Source: Cysteiniphilum marinum
GTDB lineage: Bacteria > Pseudomonadota > Gammaproteobacteria > Francisellales > Francisellaceae
DNA length: 35,562 bases
Assembly: GCF_014857925.1 (NCBI RefSeq)
Contig: NZ_JACYVZ010000028.1
Coordinates: forward strand, 1 to 35,562
Direction: 5' to 3'
The notes beneath the pieces are model-generated. The model saw nothing but the letters and a program-made list of their open reading frames with translations. It ran no database searches and was not told where the DNA came from. Numbering within the stretch: position 1 is the stretch's first letter; each line of letters opens with the position of its first letter. This document shows, piece after piece, positions 7,790 to 16,358 of the stretch. Position numbers and translations under genes: made by a program.

Positions 7790-9610
7790 ATGTTCATCCC
7801 TAAATGCAATCAATCATTGAAATCTAACACCTATTTATCCACAAGCAAATATCCGTTATTGCGCCTATTAAGCTATATGCACGGTTATCGCAAAGATTAT
7901 CTTTTAGCACTCTTATACTCAACGCTCAACAAACTTTTTGACATCTTCCCTGAAATCCTCTTAGGCGTAGCTGTTAATATGGTTGTATCACGCCAAGATT
8001 CATGGATTGCACAATTAACTGGGGTACATTCATTATTCTCACAGCTATTAATTTTAGGTCTACTTACCTTTTTTATCTGGGCATTTGAGTCATATTTTCA
8101 GTATTTATATAGTCTGAAATGGCGTAATCTTGCACAAAATGTTGAACATAAACTGCGTACTGACGTCTATGGACATATTCAAAAAGCCAATGTCCAACAA
8201 ATTGAAGCGACCTCAACAGGGCAAATGATCGCAACGATTAATGATGATATCAATCAAATGGAGAGATTTTTAGAAGATGGCGTTAATCAAATTGTACAAA
8301 TTGTCGTTTCTACTGTCTTTATTGGAATCGTATTTTTGTTTGCCTCTCCTTTGATTACATTGCTTGCGATTGTGCCTATTCCATGCATTATTGTTGGTGC
8401 ATTTTATTTCCAGCATCGTTTAGCACCTAGATTTTTAGAGGTACGTCAAAAGGCCGCTGAAATCAGTGGTGATCTGCAGCGTAATCTACTTAATCTCTTA
8501 ACCATCAAAAGCTATACCACTGAAGAATATGAAGCACAACGCATCGAAAAAGCCAGTGCCAATTATCAAATGGCTAATCGCAAAACCATCCAAATTAGTT
8601 CGATGGTGACACCGGTTATTCGTATGTTTGTCTTAACTGGCTTTTTATTTACACTGCTGATTGGTGGCTACCAAACGTTTCATGGACAAATGAATGTCGG
8701 TGTTTTTAGCATGTTGATTTTCTTATCACAACGCCTGCTCTGGCCTTTCAATAATCTTGCTGTCGTTACAGTTGACTATCAACGTGTTATGGCATCGACA
8801 ACCCGAGTTCTTAATTTACTAACTTGGCCGACTGAAGACCTAAATAATACATCAGCATTAAAAACAATAAAAGATCACCAAAATATCATTTTCGATCACG
8901 TTACTTTTGGTTATCAAAATGATACGCCTATTTATCAAGATTTAAATCTATCTATCAAAGCACAACAAACCACTGCATTTGTTGGCGAATCAGGCTCAGG
9001 AAAAAGCACATTGATTAAGCTGATGTGCCAATTTTATGAACCGCAATCTGGCGCTTTAAACTATGGTAGTCATAACATTCAAAGCTTTGATTTATCATCA
9101 TGGCGTCAACAGATTGCTTTAGTTAGTCAGGATAGCTTCCTATTTGATGGCACGATCAAAGAAAACATTGCCTATGGCTCTTTTAATACTGATGATGAGG
9201 CGATTACGCATGCAGCTAAAGTTGCAGGGCTACATGAATTTGTTATGCAGTTACCTCACGGGTATGATACGGATGTTGGGCAACGCGGTTTATTATTATC
9301 TGGCGGTCAGAAGCAACGCATTTGTATTGCTCGAGCAGTTTTAAAAGATGCACCGATTTTAATTCTAGATGAGGCAACTTCTGCAGTAGATAATGAAACC
9401 GAGCTTGCTATACAGCGCGCTTTAAACAAGATTTCTAAATCAAAAACAACCATTATTATTGCGCACCGACTATCAACGATTCGCCATGCCGATATCATTC
9501 ATGTAATGGATCAAGGACAGATTATTGAAAGCGGCACACATCAAGAACTAATAAAGCTCAAAGGAAAATATGCGCAACTTTGGGATATCCAGACAGGGAA
9601 TATGTATTGA
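7790..9610 (+). CDS. ABC transporter, fused permease/ATPase (ABCB/MsbA-type half-transporter)
   Basis: This 606-residue protein is a type IV ABC exporter half-transporter that should work as a homodimer in the inner membrane. The permease domain covers about residues 35-345 with six TM helices. The ATPase domain follows, with Walker A GESGSGKST (399-407), Q-loop in ALVSQDSF, signature LSGGQ (503-507), Walker B ILILDEATSAVD ending at D527-E528 and beyond, and H-loop His559 in IIIAHRLST. Substrate cannot be told from sequence: lipid, peptide or drug export are all possible, and no peptidase domain is fused. It stands alone on the plus strand. Its stop codon overlaps the start of an XRE regulator remnant. 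Confidence 0.9.
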   Translation: MFIPKCNQSLKSNTYLSTSKYPLLRLLSYMHGYRKDYLLALLYSTLNKLFDIFPEILLGVAVNMVVSRQDSWIAQLTGVHSLFSQLLILGLLTFFIWAFESYFQYLYSLKWRNLAQNVEHKLRTDVYGHIQKANVQQIEATSTGQMIATINDDINQMERFLEDGVNQIVQIVVSTVFIGIVFLFASPLITLLAIVPIPCIIVGAFYFQHRLAPRFLEVRQKAAEISGDLQRNLLNLLTIKSYTTEEYEAQRIEKASANYQMANRKTIQISSMVTPVIRMFVLTGFLFTLLIGGYQTFHGQMNVGVFSMLIFLSQRLLWPFNNLAVVTVDYQRVMASTTRVLNLLTWPTEDLNNTSALKTIKDHQNIIFDHVTFGYQNDTPIYQDLNLSIKAQQTTAFVGESGSGKSTLIKLMCQFYEPQSGALNYGSHNIQSFDLSSWRQQIALVSQDSFLFDGTIKENIAYGSFNTDDEAITHAAKVAGLHEFVMQLPHGYDTDVGQRGLLLSGGQKQRICIARAVLKDAPILILDEATSAVDNETELAIQRALNKISKSKTTIIIAHRLSTIRHADIIHVMDQGQIIESGTHQELIKLKGKYAQLWDIQTGNMY

Positions 9611-9753
9611 TAGAACTCGCTGAGAAATCAAATACTACACAACAAGTTATTTCTCGTCTTGAAAGCGGCTCTGATACAAGGCTACCCTCTTTTAACCTGC
9701 TCTCAAAAATAGCTCATGCACTAGGGAAAAAGCTAACCATTCGATTTAGCTGA
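9607..9753 (+). pseudogene. Remnant of an XRE/HigA-like helix-turn-helix regulator
   Basis: Directly at the end of the ABC gene a different frame reads LIELAEKSNTTQQVISRLES, then GSDTRLPSFNLLSKIAHALG and KKLTIRFS, ending at a TGA at 9751-9753. This is the second half of an XRE-type helix-turn-helix domain, with the LAEKS..TQQVISRLESG recognition helix and the closing ALGKKL(T/E)IRF of HigA-like antitoxins. The first helix and a convincing start codon and ribosome site are missing; the frame enters from inside the ABC coding sequence. It overlaps the last 21 bases of the converging rlmKL gene. It is most likely a broken regulator or antitoxin gene. A short expressed peptide from TTG at 9607 is less likely. 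Confidence 0.7.
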
Positions 9754-11958
9754 AATCTGCCAACAATGGTGAATTGTTGGTCTTCTGAGAAAGTCGCGTG
9801 ACAAACATTTATCATCAATATTTTGGCAGTCATACTTTGCCTGCAACCCTTCATCAAATTTAAACTTGCGATAGTTATTAGAGAAATACAGCACGCCTTT
9901 TCTTGTTAAAAGTCGCATAGCCAAATCGATTAATTCAACATGATCACGCTGCACATCGAGCACATTTTGCATACGCTTAGAGTTAGAAAATGTCGGAGGA
10001 TCTAAGAAGATTACATCAAATTGTTTACGCGCTTTAACGGCTTCTTTAAGCCACGTAAAGCAATCCGCCTGGATAAATACATGCTGATCAATATTTAATT
10101 TATTCAAATGGAAATTGCGTTTTCCCCAGTCTAGATAGGTCTTTGACATATCAACACTAACCACTTGAGCCCCCATCAATGCCGCATGCACACTTGCTGA
10201 GCATGTATACGAAAACAGGTTTAATAACGTTTTGCCTTGCGCGGCTTTTGCCACAATTTGGCGCATTTTACGGTGATCTAAAAAAAGACCAGTATCTAAA
10301 TAATCATCAAAATTCACATAAAACAACGCATCATGTTCTTTAACCACATGAAACTTATCGGTTATTGCCTGCCTTTGATATTGACTATCACCCTTTTGTC
10401 GTTGACGTGTTTTGATATGAATATGCTCATATTTAACGGCTAATACTTCAGCAATATGATAAACCGCTTGCAATAGACGCTTTTGTGCAAGCTTTTCATC
10501 AACTGTTTTACCCATCTGATACTCTTGTACATGCACATGGGTATTATAAAGATCAATTGCCACCGCGTATTCAGGCAAGTTCGCATCATAAATACGATAA
10601 CACTCAAGTCCTTGCTGCTGAGCCCATTTTTGGATTTGTTGATAATTCTTTAATAACCGATTTTTAAATGCTAAATGTCCATCATCTTGCAAAACTGCAT
10701 TCTTGGCTTGACGCGTTAATTTCTGTGTCGCAGATTCATGCTGCATCACCCACTGGTCAGACACTTCAAATTGATAAAGCATCGTCTCAAGCGCACCATT
10801 GAAGAACTTATTGACTTTCATCGCTCTTAAGCCAAGTGCTCTCACCGGTTCACTTGCCGCACTGAATATCGATACCTTCCAACCACTGAAATCACGTATT
10901 AATGCCTTGCCAAATCCGCTAAATAATCCACGCAACTTTTCAGCTCTACCATGATACAAACGCTCACCATAGGGCGGATTAGTCAAGATAAACCCCGTTT
11001 TTTCATGTGCATCATTACTTAAGTCTCTGACATCCTGCACAAAGACCTCAATCGCACCAGTAAGATCGGCACTGTCTATATTTTGTCGTGCTTTATCCAA
11101 TACACGCATATCATCGTCATAGCCAATTAAGGTTATATTGCTCTTCTCTTTGCCCATATTTTTGCGCATTAACGCTTCTGACTTTAGTGCCTGCCATGCA
11201 GCATGGTCAAAATCACGCCAATGCATAAAACAAAACGTATCACGCGTAAGATTGGGCGCAATATCATATGCCATCATCGCCGCCTCAATTAAGATCGTCC
11301 CTGAACCACACATTGGATCAATAAAGTTAACTTGATCTTTTTTAAGTTCATCTAACCAGCCACTTTTAACAAGTAGTGCGGCTGCTAAAGTTTCTTTCAA
11401 TGGTGCCTCACCTTGTGCTAAGCGATAACCTCGTCGATGCAAGCTTTGTCCTGTCAATGACAAATAAATAAATGCCATACCTTTTTGCAAATGGATATTA
11501 ATGACAATATCTGGATGCTCTAAATCAACGTTTGGGCGCTCATCCATCTGATCACGAAAATAATCAACCACCGCATCCTTTGCTTTTTGTGCCGCAAATT
11601 GAGTGTTATTAAACACTTGATGTTTACCAGAAAGCTCAATTTTAATTGATTGTTTAACATCAAAGAAACTCGCCCAAGGTAACCCATAGAGCTCATTATA
11701 AAAAGCATCGGCACTGTCAAACTTAGCGACATGTAATTTGCGATGCACTTGATTGGCAAGACGTGACCATAAACACACCTTATAAGCAGTGACAAGATCC
11801 GCTTCAAACTCAACACCGGCAAGCTTCTCGCGCGCTTCATCAACGCCTAGCGCTAACAGCTCATCTTTTAGTAACAACTCAATGCCCTTAGCACAGCTTG
11901 CAAAAAAGCTTAATAATTTGGTTTGCTCTACATTCTCAGTAGTAAGTGAAATATCCAT
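9733..11958 (-). CDS. rlmL: Bifunctional 23S rRNA methyltransferase RlmKL (m7G2069 / m2G2445)
   Basis: This 741-residue protein fuses two SAM-dependent methyltransferases, as in E. coli RlmKL (702 residues), and modifies 23S rRNA of the large subunit precursor. Order: N-terminal THUMP region (about 60-170), the RlmL m2G2445 domain with SAM motif DPMCGSGT and catalytic NPPYGERL, then the C-terminal RlmK m7G2069 domain with FLDHRKMR, NLFSYTCSASVHAALMGA and DPPTFSNSKRMQNVLDVQRDH. The extra length is in the N-terminus and linker. In the SAM motif of the RlmK half, Cys replaces the common Gly (YTCSA for YTGSA). It converges with the ABC gene and the XRE remnant. No partner genes are co-oriented nearby except the NTF2-like gene 88 bases upstream. 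Confidence 0.95.
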   Translation of the reverse strand: MDISLTTENVEQTKLLSFFASCAKGIELLLKDELLALGVDEAREKLAGVEFEADLVTAYKVCLWSRLANQVHRKLHVAKFDSADAFYNELYGLPWASFFDVKQSIKIELSGKHQVFNNTQFAAQKAKDAVVDYFRDQMDERPNVDLEHPDIVINIHLQKGMAFIYLSLTGQSLHRRGYRLAQGEAPLKETLAAALLVKSGWLDELKKDQVNFIDPMCGSGTILIEAAMMAYDIAPNLTRDTFCFMHWRDFDHAAWQALKSEALMRKNMGKEKSNITLIGYDDDMRVLDKARQNIDSADLTGAIEVFVQDVRDLSNDAHEKTGFILTNPPYGERLYHGRAEKLRGLFSGFGKALIRDFSGWKVSIFSAASEPVRALGLRAMKVNKFFNGALETMLYQFEVSDQWVMQHESATQKLTRQAKNAVLQDDGHLAFKNRLLKNYQQIQKWAQQQGLECYRIYDANLPEYAVAIDLYNTHVHVQEYQMGKTVDEKLAQKRLLQAVYHIAEVLAVKYEHIHIKTRQRQKGDSQYQRQAITDKFHVVKEHDALFYVNFDDYLDTGLFLDHRKMRQIVAKAAQGKTLLNLFSYTCSASVHAALMGAQVVSVDMSKTYLDWGKRNFHLNKLNIDQHVFIQADCFTWLKEAVKARKQFDVIFLDPPTFSNSKRMQNVLDVQRDHVELIDLAMRLLTRKGVLYFSNNYRKFKFDEGLQAKYDCQNIDDKCLSRDFLRRPTIHHCWQISAKSNG

Positions 11959-12046
11959 TAGAAATAATCGCTAAAAATTCAATCTGGCGATTATACCACT
12001 ATATAAATTATTTTGCGGTGTTTAATTACGAAGCATTTTCATTAAA

Positions 12047-12478
12047 TCAATGCCTAGAGCCCAAGTCCTCATCTTCTTTATCTCCTTCTATTAAGTGTGT
12101 TAACTCATCACATAGTACTAGCTGATCACCTTTAAACTCAAACATTGCAATAACTTTTGCTTTAATGATCATGCCATTGTCTTTTTTAGCCACAGGATAG
12201 TGCACACTACATACTTTATTACCATCTTCAATTAAGTGCTCAAAACAGATTTTAACTTGATTCACTGTTGATTTGAGTGATTTGATATGAGCAACAAAAT
12301 CATCAAACTTCAGTACTTTGCCATCAACATACTGCGTGTAATCAGGGTGAAAGTATTTATGAATCTCTGCTTCATCAAAACCATCTTTTTCAAATATAGC
12401 CTTGAATATCCGTACTAATAGTTCTTTCTTACCTAGACAATACGCTTGTCTTTTTTGAGTGTTTTTTTTGCTATTCAT
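12047..12478 (-). CDS. SnoaL/NTF2-like fold protein
   Basis: This 143-residue protein has the cone-shaped NTF2-like pattern: an N-terminal helix (LGKKELLVRIFKAIFEKDGF), then EIHKYFHPDYTQYVDGKVLKFDDFVAHIKSLK and the strand-rich VKICFEHLIEDGNKVCSVHYPVAKK...VIAMFEFKGDQLVLCDEL. Members of the SnoaL/nuclear-transport-factor-2-like superfamily range from isomerases to simple binding proteins; substrate or activity cannot be told here. A good AAAGGAG ribosome site precedes the ATG. It is divergent from the first APC permease across a 225-base intergenic region that must hold both promoters. Confidence 0.75.
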   Translation of the reverse strand: MNSKKNTQKRQAYCLGKKELLVRIFKAIFEKDGFDEAEIHKYFHPDYTQYVDGKVLKFDDFVAHIKSLKSTVNQVKICFEHLIEDGNKVCSVHYPVAKKDNGMIIKAKVIAMFEFKGDQLVLCDELTHLIEGDKEDEDLGSRH

Positions 12479-12703
12479 TACAATCTCCTTTAATGCTGAT
12501 TTACCTTTCTTAACTAACTGGAGTTACTAAGGCATTATCGCCATATAACAAAGATTGATTTATACGCATAGAGACCATATTTTGCTTTTATCGGACATCA
12601 CTGGTGGGATATATCAAAAAATCTATAGCAGATCATTTCTTGTTATAAAACTACTTTTCCAATATTATCTAAAAGATTCTAACCAAATATCAAGGGAGAG
12701 GGT

Positions 12704-14230
12704 ATGGAGAAGAAACTAAATCAGCCGGGGCTATTCTCGGCAATTGCCATTAGTATTGGCACAATGATGGGTAGTGGTTGGCTGTTTGCCTCATACTATG
12801 CGTCAAAAGCTGCAGGTGGCGCTTCAATTTTGTCATGGATCATCGGCGCACTTGCCGTACTGATCATGGCATTATTACTAGCAGAAATCGCCATAAAATA
12901 TCCAGTCAATGGCCTTTTCACACGATTAATCAGTATTTCACATAATCCACACTTTGGCTTTGTTACCGGCATATCAAACTGGCTTCTAGGTTTGATCGTC
13001 ATTCCATCTGAAGCCATGGCAACTACGCAGTATGTCGCATCTATCTACAAACCGATAACGCCATATATATTTGCTAACGGCTCATTAACCTTAGCTGGTG
13101 TTGGTGTAGTTGGTGTGTTTATGTTGATTTACACACTGATCAATTACTGGGGTATTCATTTTTTTGCAAAAATTAACAACTCCATTACGACACTCAAGAT
13201 TATTATCCCAATCGTCACTGCTGTCCTTATGCTGCTTGCTGCATTTCATAGCAGTAACTTCACCGCAGAAAATGCCAGTTTTATTCCTTTTGGCAATAGC
13301 AGTATATTTGGTGCGATTGTTAGTTGCGGTATTTTCTATTCATTCTTTGGATTCCAAACGGCAGTGAGCTTTACCGCGGAGCTTAAAAATCCTAAACGCA
13401 ATGTGCCAATAGCGTTAATCAGTAGTGTATTAATCGTGCTTGGTATCTATTTACTCTTACAAATTGCCTTTATCGGTGCACTACCACCACACATGCTTGA
13501 TAATGGCTGGGCAGGACTTAATTTTGAATCACCATTAGCGCAATTAACAGGTCTTATTGGATTAAATGTCTTGGCCGTTGTTCTATATGCTGATGCATTC
13601 ATTAGTCCCTCAGGCACAGGGATTATTTATACTGGTGCGAGTACCCGTATGCTCAATGAGATGGGCAAGCATGGTCAAGTACCCAAAGTATTTGGCAAGA
13701 TCAATGAACAAATTGGCATGTCGCGTATTTGCTTGATTTTTACTTTTATTTGCTCATTGGTATTGATTATATTCTTCAGAAATTGGCAGCTTATTGCTTC
13801 GTTAACCACTACGTTTATTTTGATTTCATGTATTGCATTACCCATTGCTTACAGTAAACTCAAAGGCAACAAAAATGAGCCCTTAACAATAAGCTACTTA
13901 CCATTTCCACAAGCATTTTCATTTGCCATCTTTTTATTCTTAAGCTACTTATTAATGATTTCAGGCATTATCAATTTAGCAGTGGCATTGATCCTACATT
14001 TGGCCTTTTTTGTCATGTATGCTGGCATGAAAATGAAAACACACGACAACAAGCTCATCAAGGAGATGATTATTGGCTCATGGGGAATTTTCTTATTTCT
14101 GGTATTTGAACTAGTTGCTGCTATTATTTACAAGCACTTTGGAGATCACACTGCATTTTATATTATCTTTCTTATGTTAAGCGCACTGTTTTATTTTGTG
14201 CTTATTGCGCAGAAATCAGAAACCAATTAA
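12704..14230 (+). CDS. APC superfamily amino-acid permease (first of a tandem pair)
   Basis: This 508-residue inner-membrane transporter has about 12 hydrophobic segments. It opens with FSAIAISIGTMMGSGWLFASYYASKAAGG, the TM1 substrate-binding GSGW-type motif of APC permeases. TM6 carries GIFYSFFGFQTAVSFTAELKNPKRNVPIALI, the conserved E-x-KNP-x-R loop, and SPSGTG follows near residue 304. Substrate is probably an amino acid or amine; which one cannot be told. A strong GGGAGAGGG-like ribosome site lies before the ATG. It is closely similar to the next gene, so the pair arose by duplication. Permeases of this type are abundant in Francisella-like amino-acid-consuming bacteria. Confidence 0.87.
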   Translation: MEKKLNQPGLFSAIAISIGTMMGSGWLFASYYASKAAGGASILSWIIGALAVLIMALLLAEIAIKYPVNGLFTRLISISHNPHFGFVTGISNWLLGLIVIPSEAMATTQYVASIYKPITPYIFANGSLTLAGVGVVGVFMLIYTLINYWGIHFFAKINNSITTLKIIIPIVTAVLMLLAAFHSSNFTAENASFIPFGNSSIFGAIVSCGIFYSFFGFQTAVSFTAELKNPKRNVPIALISSVLIVLGIYLLLQIAFIGALPPHMLDNGWAGLNFESPLAQLTGLIGLNVLAVVLYADAFISPSGTGIIYTGASTRMLNEMGKHGQVPKVFGKINEQIGMSRICLIFTFICSLVLIIFFRNWQLIASLTTTFILISCIALPIAYSKLKGNKNEPLTISYLPFPQAFSFAIFLFLSYLLMISGIINLAVALILHLAFFVMYAGMKMKTHDNKLIKEMIIGSWGIFLFLVFELVAAIIYKHFGDHTAFYIIFLMLSALFYFVLIAQKSETN

Positions 14231-14298
14231 TAAATACTTACAAACAACTACACAACAATACATAAATTATTTACATAAATGTTTTATGATATTGAAAT

Positions 14299-14391
14299 AT
14301 GACCTGTTTTTGCATTATGCCATAGCATAGCTTCTGTATGGGAGACGGTTGCTTGCTGTGAAGGTCATCGCGTCATATGATGCATTTTTTT
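14299..14391 (+). promoter_or_regulatory. Candidate structured leader (riboswitch or attenuator) before the second APC permease
   Basis: Between the two permease genes a closing stem ATGACCT (14299-14305) / AGGTCAT (14362-14368) encloses an inner hairpin (TATGC-CATA-GCATA, near 14316-14329) and a G-rich internal part. Directly after it comes GCGTC-ATAT-GATGC (14370-14383), which is followed by seven T residues (14385-14391), the form of an intrinsic terminator. An aptamer-plus-terminator layout is therefore possible. I cannot assign it to a known riboswitch class. Confidence 0.4.
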
Positions 14392-14418
14392 AAACAAACA
14401 CTTGGGGGAGAAATTTTT

Positions 14419-15966
14419 ATGGCTGTTAATACAGATAATATAAAATCACCTGCTTTATTTTCTGCTATCGCCATTGGCGTTGGTTGTATTATTGGCAGTG
14501 GCTGGCTTTTCGCATCTTATAATGCGGCAAAAGCCGTGGGTTCAATGGCCTTTCTATCGTGGATTATTGGTGCAATCTTAGCATTGATCTTAGCGTTGTT
14601 ATTAGCTGAAACGGCAACAATGTTTAAAGAACGCGCCTTTTTCGCACGCATTCTCACACTATCGCATAAGAATACTGACTATGGCTTCGTTGTTGCTATT
14701 TCAAATCTGATGGGACTGATTTTGGTTATCCCATCTGAGGCCTCAGCAACCATTCAATATCTTAGTGGTATCTATCCAAGCCTTATGGTAGGTAAAAACT
14801 TATCATTAACGGGAGAGTTATATGTTGTGCTTTTGATTGTTGTATATGGCCTGATAAATTTTTGGGGGCTACAGATCCTGTCTAAAGTAAATAACATGAT
14901 TACGTTATTTAAGCTTATTGTACCACTTGCAACAGGCATAATTATTATTGCTTATGCTGGATGGCACGGTGAATTTCATGCTGCGAACTTTTCATTAAGC
15001 GGCTTTCATCAATCTATGGGGGGTATGATTGATGGCGCAATTGCCACTGTAGTTACCGGTGGTATTTTCTACTCTTTTTATGGATTTGGACTTATCGCGG
15101 TATTTGGTGCTGAGCTTAAAAACCCTAAACGTAATATTCCCCTAGCATTAGTTGGTTGTGTCCTTATTTGCCTTGTTGTCTATCTTATTTTACAATTTGC
15201 TTTTATCGGTGCGATGCCAACTAAATACCTTGAACATGGTTGGCAAAATTTACCCGTCTTTTCCTCACCGCTGGCACAACTGCTTGGTTTAATTGGTGTT
15301 AATGTGGCAATGATTTGGGTACTCTATGCGGATTCAGCGATCAGTCCATCAGGCACAGGAGCGCTTTATATGGGCTCAAGCTCACGTATGATCACTGGCA
15401 TGTCACAAGATGGTCAACTACCTTCATTTTTTGATCGTATTATTGCCAAATATAATCTATCAAGACGTTCATTAATTACCGTTTTTATCATTGGCGTCAT
15501 TATGGTATTTTTCTCTAAAAACTGGCAAAACATCATGATTATGGTCACCGTGTTTCAGTTGATTTCATGCATTGCGATTCCTGTGGCATTGGCGCGTTTA
15601 CGAAAATCAGAGCCTCAAGCTGAACGCGCATTTAAAGTACCTTTTGGTTTATCATTGAGCTATGTGATCTTTCTAGTTGTATCATATCTGATGATACAAG
15701 CTTCGATGAAAGCCGTACTTTTGGCACTTATCGCGCATATTATCTTATTTGTAGTCTACTCCTTAAGCTACCATAAAAATAACATAAGCAGAGTCTGGAA
15801 ATCACTTTGCTCTTCTTGGTCGATTTTCTTTTATTTAGCGATTAGTGTGCCATTTAGTCACTTAGTGGATATCAAATCATTTGGTCACTCCTACGCTCTA
15901 GTTGCATTCATAATTGCTTATACTCTGGCTTATATAGCCATGGTGAACCAAAGAAATTATCAGTAA
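14419..15966 (+). CDS. APC superfamily amino-acid permease (second of a tandem pair)
   Basis: This 515-residue inner-membrane permease has about 12 TM segments and the same landmarks as its neighbour: FSAIAIGVGCIIGSGWLFAS in TM1, GIFYSFYGFGLIAVFGAELKNPKRNIPLAL in the TM6-7 region, and SPSGTG in TM8. I chose the ATG at 14419 because GGGGGAG (14404-14410) lies 8 bases upstream and the protein then aligns with the N-terminus of the first permease. An in-frame ATG at 14377 would add 14 residues encoded partly by the hairpin and T-run of the leader. The separate leader suggests regulation apart from the first copy. Substrate is unknown; probably an amino acid. Confidence 0.87.
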   Translation: MAVNTDNIKSPALFSAIAIGVGCIIGSGWLFASYNAAKAVGSMAFLSWIIGAILALILALLLAETATMFKERAFFARILTLSHKNTDYGFVVAISNLMGLILVIPSEASATIQYLSGIYPSLMVGKNLSLTGELYVVLLIVVYGLINFWGLQILSKVNNMITLFKLIVPLATGIIIIAYAGWHGEFHAANFSLSGFHQSMGGMIDGAIATVVTGGIFYSFYGFGLIAVFGAELKNPKRNIPLALVGCVLICLVVYLILQFAFIGAMPTKYLEHGWQNLPVFSSPLAQLLGLIGVNVAMIWVLYADSAISPSGTGALYMGSSSRMITGMSQDGQLPSFFDRIIAKYNLSRRSLITVFIIGVIMVFFSKNWQNIMIMVTVFQLISCIAIPVALARLRKSEPQAERAFKVPFGLSLSYVIFLVVSYLMIQASMKAVLLALIAHIILFVVYSLSYHKNNISRVWKSLCSSWSIFFYLAISVPFSHLVDIKSFGHSYALVAFIIAYTLAYIAMVNQRNYQ

Positions 15967-16002
15967 TATTTGCAATGCATAGACAACTGATCATCAGATC
16001 AC

Positions 16003-16016
16003 TACACTTAAGTGTA
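16003..16016. promoter_or_regulatory. 14-bp perfect palindrome, possible operator
   Basis: TACACTTAAGTGTA is a perfect palindrome 29 bases before the start of the small secreted protein gene and 36 bases after the second permease. It could bind a dimeric regulator. No regulator gene lies next to it. Confidence 0.3.
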
Positions 16017-16045
16017 CCTACTGTATAGCTACAAACGATTTATTT

Positions 16046-16351
16046 ATGCGCAAAAATATTATATCTATTATCACCGGATTTGCCGTTGTTATGACGGGCA
16101 TAGGTTATGCTGATGCAAACTTTGATAAGGCAATGACCTATGCCACGGTTAACAGTGTTGTTGCAACGAGCTCGGCAATTGCTTTACAAAAGGCCGGCTT
16201 TCAAACAAAAACCTATAATACCCAATACGGTCTAGTGACTACCATTGATGACAATCAAGGTGACATATCTCAAAAGAATCAAAATGAACCGAATGCATGG
16301 CAAACACAGCAAGAAATCTCTCAACAACGCCAAGATTTTATGAGTCAATAA
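16046..16351 (+). CDS. Small secreted or periplasmic protein, unknown function
   Basis: This 101-residue protein has a clear Sec signal peptide: a basic start (MRKN), a hydrophobic core (about residues 5-19) and a likely cleavage after ADA near residue 24. The mature part (about 77 residues) is Gln-, Asn- and Thr-rich and polar, with no cysteines, so it is not a lipoprotein or disulfide protein. I do not recognise a family. The ribosome site is poor, so expression level and start are uncertain. It converges with the MFS gene only 7 bases away, which leaves no room for separate terminators. Confidence 0.6.
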   Translation: MRKNIISIITGFAVVMTGIGYADANFDKAMTYATVNSVVATSSAIALQKAGFQTKTYNTQYGLVTTIDDNQGDISQKNQNEPNAWQTQQEISQQRQDFMSQ

Positions 16352-16358
16352 ATGCGTT

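Noticed and set aside
9144-9344. Plus-strand 66-residue frame in the ABC ATPase domain
   Set aside because: It is a frame-shifted reading of the Walker/signature region, with no ribosome site.
11520-11843. A 107-residue minus-strand frame inside rlmKL
   Set aside because: It is a shadow in another frame of the conserved THUMP region and has no recognisable features.
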